Position numbers and translations under genes: made by a program
Notes under the pieces: model-generated
What the model was told of the DNA's origin: nothing
Seen by the model: the letters and a program-made list of their open reading frames with translations, nothing else
Databases searched by the model: none
Shown here: positions 56,320-64,000 of the stretch, piece by piece
Layout: every line of letters starts with the position of its first letter
Position numbering within the stretch: position 1 is the first letter of the stretch
From: Brachycybe producta
Lineage: Eukaryota > Arthropoda > Diplopoda > Playtdesmida > Andrognathidae
NCBI GenBank assembly: GCA_036925085.1
Contig: JAUPFP010000003.1
Span: forward strand, 62,001-126,000
Direction of reading: 5' to 3'
Length of the DNA: 64,000 bases

Positions 56320-57480
56320 TTTCTCTCCTTATGCCAACTTATTTCGTTTTTTTGTTTTTTTGAAAATTTGAAGTATTTTTCTTTCTTTTGTATTCTTCTC
56401 ACTTTTTGCAGCCAACAACGATTAGTAAACAAATTAATTATTAAAAAAAATGCTTCAAAAAAAGTTTAATTTGAACAATATCGTCACTCAGTTTCTCTTC
56501 TACTCTAATGTGTTAAAACATTTTATTTTGAACAACAAAATTTGAATATTTTTCATAAAAAAAAATTTCTCATAAAATGTTTACCTAAAATATGCCTCAA
56601 AAAAAGGCTGAAAATGCACTTTATAAATATTACAAAATAAACATTTTATCCTCCTCCTCCCCCCCCCCGCCCGCCCGCCCGGGACACAACCTCTTATGGG
56701 GCTAGAAAAAGCCACCCACATAAGCACTTTAAAGAGTCAATTGTGCCGCCGCCGCCGCCAACTGAAAACCGTGTGTCAATATTTACAATTCTATCAGAAT
56801 TTTCTAAAAAAAAAACAAGATGGCGGCGCCGACATTTAAATTTCTTTAAACTTCTACATAAGTTTTAAGTGTGAACTCAATTTTTGAATGACAATTATTG
56901 TCCTTTTCAACCCAACCACCTCCAACATGTTTGTCTCCATTTTGATTGCATCACCGCCATCTTGTTATACACACAATGGGTGCATTCGAAAACAACTACA
57001 TTATTGGTAGAAAATAGCCTCAAATACACTTTAAACCTGATATCAGGGCAACCTGAGAAACAAATATAAAGTCTATTTCCACTAGTGTATCATTATTATT
57101 GGGGTGTATGAGAGGCCATTTTCTACCAAAAGTACAGTTGTTTTAGAATGCACCCTCTTATTTTTAAGACAATTTAACTCAACTATAAGATAAAAAATAA
57201 AACCTTACTTAAACACCATTAAATTGAACAATAAAACACCTTTTGTGATTTACATTTCAATGCATTAAATATAATTTCGCCGCCATTTTCTTTTTTTAAA
57301 TAGCCTCTTCCCAGAACCCCCCGAAGAGCAATGGACTTAATAAATTAAAAATGACGATCATAAAAACATCACATTTTTATGAATCACAAATGTTTATTAT
57401 TTTCTTCCATACTGTGACAGTGTGTTAAACAGTTAAAGAGTCATAAGTAGAATTTTAAGATAATATTCTCATCAAAATGA
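56320..57480. other. Intergenic, no gene seen
   Basis: Contains (CCGCC)n-like sequence at 56667-56682, (GCC)n at 56746-56760 and AAGATGGCGGCGCC at 56817 (near-identical to 26284). An inverted pair (TGCATTCGAAAACAACTACA near 56981; GTTGTTTTAGAATGCACC near 57137) bounds about 170 bp. No credible protein. Confidence 0.5.
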
Positions 57481-57486
57481 CATTCA

Positions 57487-57553
57487 GCGCCCTCTAGTCT
57501 TATTGCCAACAATTGCTCAACTTTAACATTAATCAGCTAGAGGGCGCGCAATG
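57487..57553. promoter_or_regulatory. Divergent pair of CTCF-like sites (AGCGCCCTCTAG / CTAGAGGGCGC)
   Basis: AGCGCCCTCTAG and CTAGAGGGCGCGC form an inverted pair around about 45 bp. Each matches the AGRKGGCRS core of the CTCF consensus. It could equally be a short hairpin repeat. Low certainty. Confidence 0.3.
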
Positions 57554-57603
57554 TCATACAGGGACTGGTGAACATTAGACCTACATTTAAGAAGGAAACT
57601 TAG

Positions 57604-57725
57604 CCACTTGAACCCTCTGAGCAGGGTTCAAACAAAAAAACCCTTGTGGCTTCAAGTGCCTTAAGTTTTCTTCTCAAATCTGGACCTAAGGCATTTAAAG
57701 CCTCAAAGCAGGGTTTCAACAAAAA
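57604..57725. repeat. Family C hairpin element, rearranged copy
   Basis: ACTTGAACCCTCTGAGCAGG then GTTCAAAC, followed 80 bp on by AGCCTCAAAGCAGGGTTTCA: two left-type arms in direct orientation. Confidence 0.65.
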
Positions 57726-58146
57726 AAAGCAGCATAGAGGGCCTGTGGCAGAGAGACTAAATTACTAGTCTAATGTGAAATGGGTTCTCACAAAGATTCA
57801 AGGAGCCAAGTGTTTCTTTTAGTTGAATTGCTGCTACTGCTGACCACTGATCAGTATAGAGAGAGCACACCTTTCCAAATGAAATTGACCTCGCGCGGTG
57901 TCCGTTTGGACCTTGACCTTCTTTTCTTATTGCACTCCGTGTTAAGAGTAAAATATTAACTTTGAAAATCGAACATTAAAATAACAAGTAATTATTACAT
58001 TTCTGAGAAAACTTGAAACGACGCCAAACAAAGGGGGAAAGGGTTGATTAATTTTAATAAGACGGCGGTTTCAACCGCATCGGTTAAGTTTTTACTCAAA
58101 CTTAAAAGAGAGAGGCCCGAATTCAATAAGGAACAACAACTTAGCA

Positions 58147-58292
58147 CTTGGAACTACAACTTTGAACCCTCAATGACACACGCTTTTCCAACAACAACAA
58201 CAACAACAGACGAAGAAAAACAACCCCAGTGTTTCTTTCTTCTAAATTAGAACCCTGCAAAGAGGGTTCAAGTTGAAACTTCAAATGCTTGA
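58147..58292. repeat. Family C hairpin element, right arm clear
   Basis: TTGGAACTACAACTTTGAAC then CCTC at the left; AGAACCCTGCAAAGAGGGTT then CAAGTTGAA at the right. Confidence 0.65.
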
Positions 58293-58324
58293 ATTTCATC
58301 CTCCAAGTCTTCAATGAGTTTTCG

Positions 58325-59165
58325 CTTGCGGATGTGTAAATACAACTACGGAAACGCATATATCTTTTAAGCTCATTGCATTTGTTGTTGCGTTTACGCA
58401 ACAACGCAAAACGTTAAAAGCCAATGCTAAAAGTTTGCATAAGTTAATTAACGTAACCGTAAACGCAAGGCAAGTTAGAAAATCATTGCTAAAACTTCGT
58501 AAAATAAAGTTTTCTAAACTCCAACAAAAATTAACGCAGCATCACCGCAAGCATAAACGTAAGAATATATTTTCTCAAAAGTAGTCGTAAATGTAAAACA
58601 GCCACATAGAAACGGCAAAGCATGCGTTACCGCAATACACTGCAAACGTAAACGTAGCCACACCGCAAGTGGGAACGCGAAAAGTGGTTTTAAAAGTAGA
58701 CTGAAACGTAAACTGCAAAACCGTCTCGAAAGACACATCGCAAACAAACAGCAAGCACAATGCAAGTAATAAACGCAAGCATAAACGCAACAACACCGTA
58801 AGCGTATACGTAAAATCTAATCCTAAAAAAAGGAGCAAAAATACAAAACTACTCACAATGCGTAAACGCCTCTTGAACTTGAAAGTGTTTTAGAAAACTA
58901 GAAGGGTAACTTAAGATGTTGACGTATTTCAAAATAAACTTTTTATGGTCGGTTTTTCAAAATGATGCAACTTTTTGTCAATATTAAAGTTTATTTTGAA
59001 AGATACCATCAAACCTGAAAATACTAATCAATCTTAAGTGAAACAACTAACGACTTTCTAGTTTCTAACACTTTTTTAAAACTGCAGAAATAACTACAGA
59101 TTTCTCCAAAATCATCTATTCATAAGACGTAAACGCAGCAACACCGTAAGCGTAAACGTAAGACT
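58325..59165. repeat. Degenerate CGTAAACGCAA-type repeat region
   Basis: Phrases GCGTTTACGCAACAACGC, ACGTAACCGTAAACGCAAGG, GCATAAACGCAACAACACCG, AAGCGTATACGTAA and, after a family A insertion, ACGTAAACGCAGCAACACCG with AAGCGTAAACGTAAG recur irregularly. CpG-rich against AT-rich flanks. Similar sequence resumes at about 60050-60090. Confidence 0.65.
58880..59076. mobile_element. Family A MITE inserted in the CGTAAACGCAA region
   Basis: GAAAGTGTTTTAGAAAACTA and GAAGGGTAAC, GTATTTCAAAATAAAC, AAAGTTTATTTTGAAAGATA, CTTTCTAGTTTCTAACAC. It splits the repeat region in two, so it arrived later. Confidence 0.88.
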
Positions 59166-60137
59166 TATTTTCCCCCAAAAAAGTTAGTTTTAAATATTTT
59201 TAGCAAAATGACAAAAAAAAAATGAAAAACTTACCAAAAAGAAAAAGTTTTTTCCACTTTTTAACCAAAAACAAAAATAGTAGAATAACAAAAGTTTTGC
59301 TTTAAAGTTGTGAAGATGAGAATAATAATATCCTATTATTAAATAAATAAGAAGACATTTCTGTCTGAGAATATTTTATGCAAAATAAGTTTATAATTAA
59401 ATATCCAGAAGAAGTTTTTAAAAAAAGTTTCTTCTTTTTAGCCTTGAAATTTGAGCTAAAAAAAAAGTCCGCCAAAATAAAAGAGCAAAATGACAGCAGC
59501 CGTCAATAAGTCAAGGGTTCTCCGTCGTCATTAAAATGAGAATTTACGTTGTTTTGACGCAAATATTATTATTTTTCTTTTAATATCCGTATACATAGAG
59601 AAAGAGACGACACATAAACCCGAACGTAAAACAAGGAGAAGAAATGACTGAAAAAGAGGATTGCCTCACTGAAACTCCCTTTTATAATGGAGAGTGTGTG
59701 TCTCCTATATCTCAACATCCCCATAGAAAACACATGGCATCTTCAATTTTGAACGATTGCCAAAAAAAAATAACAACGGCGGACCAATGAGAAACGCCGT
59801 TCTCCTGTTCGCGGTAATTCCCGTCCCGTTGCTTAGATATTTGAGTATGACGTCAATCCTTTTCATTCACTCCATTTCTATTGGTTCAATTATTGAAGTG
59901 ACGTCATACCATGTGTTTAAAAATAGACACACCATAAACAACATAAAGAGTTTAATAATAGAAGAGACATCATTGATTCACAATTAGAAATTTATTGAAT
60001 ATTAAAAATATCACATCAATGTTTAATCCGCTCATTGACTTCTAACAATTAACCGCATATATGCTTGCGTATGCGTTTACGTTATTTAAGTTACTCTTTC
60101 CTTATTTATTCTGAGTAAACTTAAAAAGAAAATAGAA
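59166..60137. other. Intergenic, no gene seen
   Basis: AT-rich. A TGACGTCA-type octamer occurs near 59848 (ATGACGTCAATCC) and 59899 (GTGACGTCATACC). The open frame at 59757-59987 resembles nothing I know and starts at a non-ATG codon. Confidence 0.45.
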
Positions 60138-60355
60138 AAGTATTTTTAGAAACTAGAAGAGTAGATCTCAATCACTTAATGAGAGATTATGTTTATGTTT
60201 GATTAATCTTTCAAAATAAACTTTTCATAGTTATTCTATGATTATCTATGGTTATCTCTATAAACTAGTTCATAGTCATTTTCAAACTTAACATAAAAAG
60301 TTTATTTTAAAAGATATCCACATGGAAATTCAATTGAAGAAACCTTTTTAGTTCG
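60138..60355. mobile_element. Family A MITE
   Basis: GTATTTTTAGAAACTAGAAG, CTCAATCACTTAATGAGAG, TAATCTTTCAAAATAAAC, AAAAAGTTTATTTTAAAAGA, ACCTTTTTAGTTCG. Confidence 0.8.
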
Positions 60356-60456
60356 AGTTCAGAAGGCGTTAAATAAGCAGATATTTGCATAATTAAGAGA
60401 ATAGAAATTAATTAATTCTGCAATTTCAGAAGAAAAAAAAATTATCAAGAAAAGTG

Positions 60457-60675
60457 AAGTGGTTTAGAAACTAGAAGAGCAAATCAATCATTTAAGATGA
60501 TTTGCACATTTGATATCTTTCAAAATAAACTTTTTTTTTATTATAATTTTATAATTCTTCATCATAATTATAAAATTAATTATTTTCTAATTGCCAGAAA
60601 TAGTTTATTTTTCAAGATCTGGCTATTTTCTGAAGTGATTGAACTACTAACCCTTCTAGTTTCTAAACCACATGC
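60457..60675. mobile_element. Family A MITE, full copy
   Basis: GTGGTTTAGAAACTAGAAGA and TTCTAGTTTCTAAACCAC match exactly at the ends. Inner GATATCTTTCAAAATAAAC with a weak partner AATAGTTTATTTTTCAAGAT. Confidence 0.88.
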
Positions 60676-61293
60676 TAGTTTCTCTTTTTTATTATTATTT
60701 TGTTTTAATAATAAACTTGATTTTTGAGAAATCAGGTTTTTATTTTTTCCATTGAGTCACACAATTCAAATAATAATAAAAAATGAACTATTTTGCAATT
60801 CTACGTTTTTAAAAACAATGTTTTCCAAAACAGTGAACATAATATAACAGTAAATATTATAAAAAGAAGAGGATTTGACCCCGAAAAACGAGTGGGATTT
60901 TCCCCGTCCATAGAAACCCCCATTGAAGACGACGCTTCTTCTTCCTCATTGACTGACTGATCAACAGCTGAGAGCTCAATTTAGAATTCCAGTTTCAAAA
61001 GAGCAGCTTAAGAACAGCTCTCAGCCAAATAATTAACTGCAATTACATAACCAAGGTTATAGTTAACTGTACACACAAGCTAAAATGGCACTCTTTTGTG
61101 TTTCTATTTTTTAAAAACATTTTCCTGTTAAAACAGTTGCGGGCATTTTGTAAAATTTCTCATTCTTCATTCAATTAAAAAAAAAATTGATTGCTCTCAC
61201 TATCCGCCATATTGTTTGTAGGCTAAATATATTTAAAGCACAGGAAATGACGTAATTAATCATTCAATAATGGTGGTTAACCACATTGTGTAA

Positions 61294-61497
61294 ACAGGCA
61301 TTTAGAAATCGGGACGAACACAAGTTGGCTCCTCCCTTTTTATGACGACTGGCAACTTAAATGGCTGGTTATGTAGTCTGACGTTGAAAAGGGCGGAGCA
61401 TGTGACGTCAGACTACATAACCAACCAATTAGAAGTTGTCAGTCGTCATAAAAAGGATGGAGCCAACTTGTGTTCGTCCCGATTTCTAATTGCCTGT
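61294..61497. mobile_element. Family B MITE, copy 4, with 10-bp target duplication
   Basis: ACAGGCATTTAGAAATCGGG ... TTTCTAATTGCCTGT. CATTGTGTAA directly abuts both ends (61284-61293 and 61498-61507), a perfect 10-bp duplication. CRE octamer in the centre (TGTGACGTCAGAC). Confidence 0.95.
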
Positions 61498-61570
61498 CAT
61501 TGTGTAAATCGATTGTTCAAGAAATTTAACCAAATGGTTAATGTGTGTAACCACTAGAAAATTAACTGTG

Positions 61571-61690
61571 GTTAAAAACTAGAATGGTGACAATTCATTA
61601 ATTCACTTTCAAAATAAACAACATTGTGTAATTTTGTTCAAAGTGACATAATTTGAGCTGCTACCCTTCTAGTTTCTAAAAACACTTTCA
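61571..61690. mobile_element. Family A MITE, short copy
   Basis: GGTTAAAAACTAGAATGGTG, CACTTTCAAAATAAAC, GAGCTGCTACCCTTCTAGTT then TCTAAAAACAC. Confidence 0.8.
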
Positions 61691-61830
61691 GACATCTGCT
61701 CTTCTGAAACTGACTTATGAGAGGGACGCCATTTACGCCATAAAACCACCTTAAGTATATTAAATTAATACCAATTTTATAATAAACCACCCAAATTTAA
61801 GGACCCACCACACACATATTTTTGTAATTT

Positions 61831-61857
61831 TAATAATAATAATAATAATAATAATAA
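61831..61857. repeat. (TAA)n microsatellite
   Basis: Nine TAA units; a second short run lies at 61905-61921. Confidence 0.9.
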
Positions 61858-62161
61858 ACAGGATGCAGAAACTGTGCAATTTGCAGATAACAAAAATGTG
61901 TTCATAATAATAATAATAATTTAAAATGCATCCTTTTTAATGTTCTCCCCTTTGTTTAATTCAGGATTTTGATGAATAAGAAAGAAATCTTAATATGAAA
62001 ACTAATTATTATCACAATTTATAATCAAATTCACAAATGGAAAACCATTTATCAGATTCTAAATAAAAACAATCTTTTTTTCATATTAAAAGCACTCACT
62101 GAGACACCTAGTGGTACTTTTTTAAACTACTAAATAGTTAAACATCTCAAAACATAGTGTT

Positions 62162-62721
62162 TGTAACAATGTCGAGCTTTTGTTACGGGGCTCAGTTGTA
62201 GAATCTCTTAACTCGAGCGGGTACCGCTTGTTGTTAAGAGATCGTTTGTGTTATACAACCTGAGTCCTACTGGTGCTGGGGTCGTTCTCGTAGATATTTC
62301 TTGATTTCGTCACTGTAGCTGAAAAGAATCATTAGACAGGCGAGACGGATGATAGGTTCGTCGATACTTATTTATTCATGACCAACCATTAACACATGAA
62401 CAACAGAGAAAGAGTTACTGTGGCGTGCTTTCGCCACTGGACCATTGATGAATTATTTCATGTTTCGATATCAAAGAATGGACCAAGAATCTATCGAAAC
62501 ACGGTCTTTTATACCCAGGGCCTGTGTACACCTTTTTAGGGGTACACATGCCCTGGGGACCGTGCATCGACGGGTATCCATCCGCCGATACCGGAACCTG
62601 AATGAGTCTTGAAGCTTTGGGGCCTCCAAGAGGGGAAGGAAAGGGCGGAAATCCGTCCCCCACGTCCCCAGAGACCCCCAGGCTAGGGGAGGGACAAAAC
62701 GGTGAAATACAGGGTGTCACA
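62162..62721 (-). repeat. Long terminal repeat (560 bp)
   Basis: Terminal TGTGACA...TGTTACA on the minus strand. Contains a minus-strand AATAAA at 62376-62371 and a short inverted repeat (GTTGTAGAATCTCTTAACTC against TTAAGAGATCGTTTG, 62199-62251). Only one LTR is in view, so its limits rest on TG/CA ends and the polypurine tract. Confidence 0.65.
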
Positions 62722-62734
62722 TACCCCCCAACTG
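62722..62734 (-). other. Polypurine tract of LTR element
   Basis: CAGTTGGGGGGTA immediately before the LTR; primes plus-strand DNA in such elements. A perfect 8-bp hairpin (GAAGCACG/CGTGCTTC, 62740-62759) sits just upstream. Confidence 0.65.
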
Positions 62735-62960
62735 GGCGTGAAGCACGTCCTCGTGCTTCAGAGCTGGGAGGTATGCCACAGACTGCAGTTCTAGGGAAGT
62801 GGTCCAGTGGTTCGGCATGTCACTAATGAGTACATCCATGTTGAAAGAGAGGTTGATGCAGTTCGTATCAACCATCCCTTCAACAAGTCAAAAATAACAT
62901 TACAAGAAAAAAAGGAAATGATTATCCCCGGAACGAGGGGGATAAAAAAACGAAAAGGAA

Positions 62961-63183
62961 ACCCAACGGGGTACCCAAGAAACAAAACGCAAAAACCCAA
63001 CGGGGTAGGGGTGAACATACAATATTTTAAGAAGAGAATACAACGAAACCCAAGCCCAACGGGGCAAAACGCAATAACCCAACGGGGTAAGAACATAATG
63101 AATAAAGAAGGAAAATAAACCCAACGGGGTGCAAAGATATGAATTTCAAAAAAAGGTAAACTGGAACAAAAACCCAACGGGGT
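62961..63183. repeat. Six dispersed copies of CCCAACGGGG
   Basis: ACCCAACGGGGT or near variants at 62961, 62995, 63054, 63077, 63118 and 63172, irregularly spaced (23-59 bp), between A-rich spacers in the LTR element 3' non-coding region. Each is a near-palindrome (CCC-AAC-GGG). Confidence 0.85.
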
Positions 63184-63220
63184 ACAAAAAACAAAAATAA
63201 AAAAAAATATGAATGAAAGA

Positions 63221-63307
63221 TTCGCGAGTAGTTTCTCGCGAACAAAACGAAGAACACAGTAGGGCCAACACAACAACAAGCACGTTTTCCTTTTTTTTTT
63301 TTTATTA

Positions 63308-63339
<32 letters not shown>

Positions 63340-63378
63340 ATTATTTTTCCGAATGTCCCGCGAGTAGTCCCTCGCGAG
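63221..63378. repeat. Twin CGCGAGTAGT hairpins around a poly-T block
   Basis: TTCGCGAGTAGTTTCTCGCGAA (63221-63242) and CGCGAGTAGTCCCTCGCGAG (63359-63378), both able to fold, flank T-runs of 13 and about 25 at 63290-63340. Confidence 0.75.
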
Positions 63379-63426
63379 AGAACACACAGTCCCGAAAAGG
63401 TAAGGCAATGCGCGAAGACACACACA

Positions 63427-64000
63427 TCACGGCTGCTGCCCATCCCAAGCGGTGACGATCCATCCGTCAACGTGGTCCTGTAAGTCGTTGAAGAACCCCT
63501 GGTAGATCTCCTGGTCGGACTGGGTGGACCGGGCCGGAGGTCGTTCATAGAGGGTTCCCAGAACTCCGTCGAACATGATGGCCGCTTGGTGGTTGGGCTG
63601 GGCCCCGCGAAGGTAACTGCGGCTGACTCTGTAGGCCCCCTCGGCTGGCGTCCCGAACATGGTGTTAAAGAAAGACCTCATTACGGCCTGGAGTGCAGTG
63701 GTGAGTAAGTCCCCGGAGAACTGGAACACTTCGATGTGTTTTCGCCGGGGCATCACGATGGCGGAGAAGAGGGCTGAGTCCCGCGTCATATTGACGATGT
63801 ACCGTTCCTTTTCAGGGAGCTCCAGGTGCGGGAATCCCTCCTCCAGGTCGTAGTGTCCAACGTAGAGGGTCTGGGTCGTCTTCGTTTGTCCTTGCCATAA
63901 TGCCCAACGGTTGTTAAGGAACCTCTCCTGTAGAGATTCCGGGCGGAGTGGCCTGTAGATGGGTGTCTTCCTCCTGGCGGTCACCACGGGAGGAGCGGCA
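63427..64000 (-). CDS. Unrecognised protein of the LTR element (partial, N-terminus beyond window)
   Basis: Open for at least 191 codons from the right edge (frame continues through 64000) to a stop at 63427. No ATG is needed inside the window because the frame is still open at the edge. Features: basic start (VTARRKTPIYRP), YVGHYDLEEGFPHLELPEKE, IVMPRRKHIEVFQFSGDLL, SYLRGAQPNHQAAIMFDGVL, then an acidic, Trp-containing C-terminus. No RT, RNase H, integrase, zinc knuckle or membrane segment is visible. Its place before the polypurine tract is where an envelope or extra frame would sit, but I do not recognise the family. Codon use is richer in G+C than the host genes. Confidence 0.7.
   Translation of the reverse strand, partial: AAPPVVTARRKTPIYRPLRPESLQERFLNNRWALWQGQTKTTQTLYVGHYDLEEGFPHLELPEKERYIVNMTRDSALFSAIVMPRRKHIEVFQFSGDLLTTALQAVMRSFFNTMFGTPAEGAYRVSRSYLRGAQPNHQAAIMFDGVLGTLYERPPARSTQSDQEIYQGFFNDLQDHVDGWIVTAWDGQQP

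Larger units (their letters stand above)
62162..64000 (-). mobile_element. LTR retrotransposon, 3' part (runs off the right edge)
   Basis: On the minus strand: an open reading frame (64000-63427), about 700 bp of unusual non-coding sequence, a polypurine tract (CAGTTGGGGGGTA, 62734-62722), then an LTR starting TGTGACACCC at 62721 and ending TTGTTACA at 62162. The tract-TGTGACA join is characteristic of Ty3/Gypsy-like LTR elements. gag, protease, RT and integrase are not in the window. Base composition is richer in G+C than the flanks. Confidence 0.75.

Noticed and set aside
59757..59987. Open frame of 76 codons with hydrophobic stretches
   Set aside because: Non-ATG start, no family resemblance, AT-rich background makes such frames common.
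62796..62885. tRNA-like sequence (TGGTCCAGTGGTTCGGCAT ... GCAGTTCGTATC)
   Set aside because: Has A-box and B-box resemblance, but the acceptor and anticodon stems do not pair properly and the T-arm loop is the wrong size. At most a decayed tRNA-derived fragment in the LTR element.
62791..63548. Overlapping minus-strand open frames rich in PRWV/PVG and Lys runs
   Set aside because: They translate the CCCAACGGGG motifs and A/T runs in three frames; low complexity and no shared frame.

Overview
The window is eukaryotic nuclear DNA from an arthropod. It is AT-rich, its genes are split by GT-AG introns, and mobile and simple repeats are dense. A neuropeptide gene pairs a periviscerokinin (QGLIPFPRV followed by Gly-Arg) with several FxPRL-amide pyrokinins, which identifies an arthropod CAPA/pyrokinin precursor. 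An epithelium-specific (ESE) type ETS factor, a class I recall as absent from Drosophila, hints at a non-insect arthropod (chelicerate or crustacean). The species cannot be fixed from sequence alone.

Layout. 1-6573: the end of a satellite array of 183-bp monomers, running off the left edge. 6869-7808: a 0.7-kb foldback element beside a short inverted-repeat element. 8700-15300 (+): CAPA/pyrokinin gene, three exons. 15300-29400: no gene recognised; repeats, microsatellites and hairpins. 29498-32183 (+): tetraspanin, seven exons. 33546-39977 (+): DNA polymerase delta catalytic subunit (POLD1), 22 exons, complete at 1121 residues. 45154-51402 (-): ESE-type ETS factor with Pointed domain, AT-hook and ETS domain, eight coding exons. 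51450-62160: no gene recognised; repeats. 62162-64000 (-): the 3' LTR, polypurine tract and part of the interior of an LTR retrotransposon running off the right edge.

The four host genes have unrelated roles (peptide hormone, membrane scaffold, replicative polymerase, transcription factor) and no operon-like logic joins them. What unites the window is its repeats. Family A has more than 40 complete or broken copies of a 150-250 bp nested inverted-repeat element with ends GTTTTAGAAACTAGAAG and an inner palindrome ATCTTTCAAAATAAAC. Family B is a ~205-bp inverted-repeat element starting ACAGGCA; its four copies each carry a full CRE (TGACGTCA), and two lie just upstream of the CAPA gene. Family C is a ~110-150 bp hairpin containing CTCTAAGCAGGGTT. 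All gene models were built by hand from reading frame, splice-site phase and remembered family motifs; no search was run.
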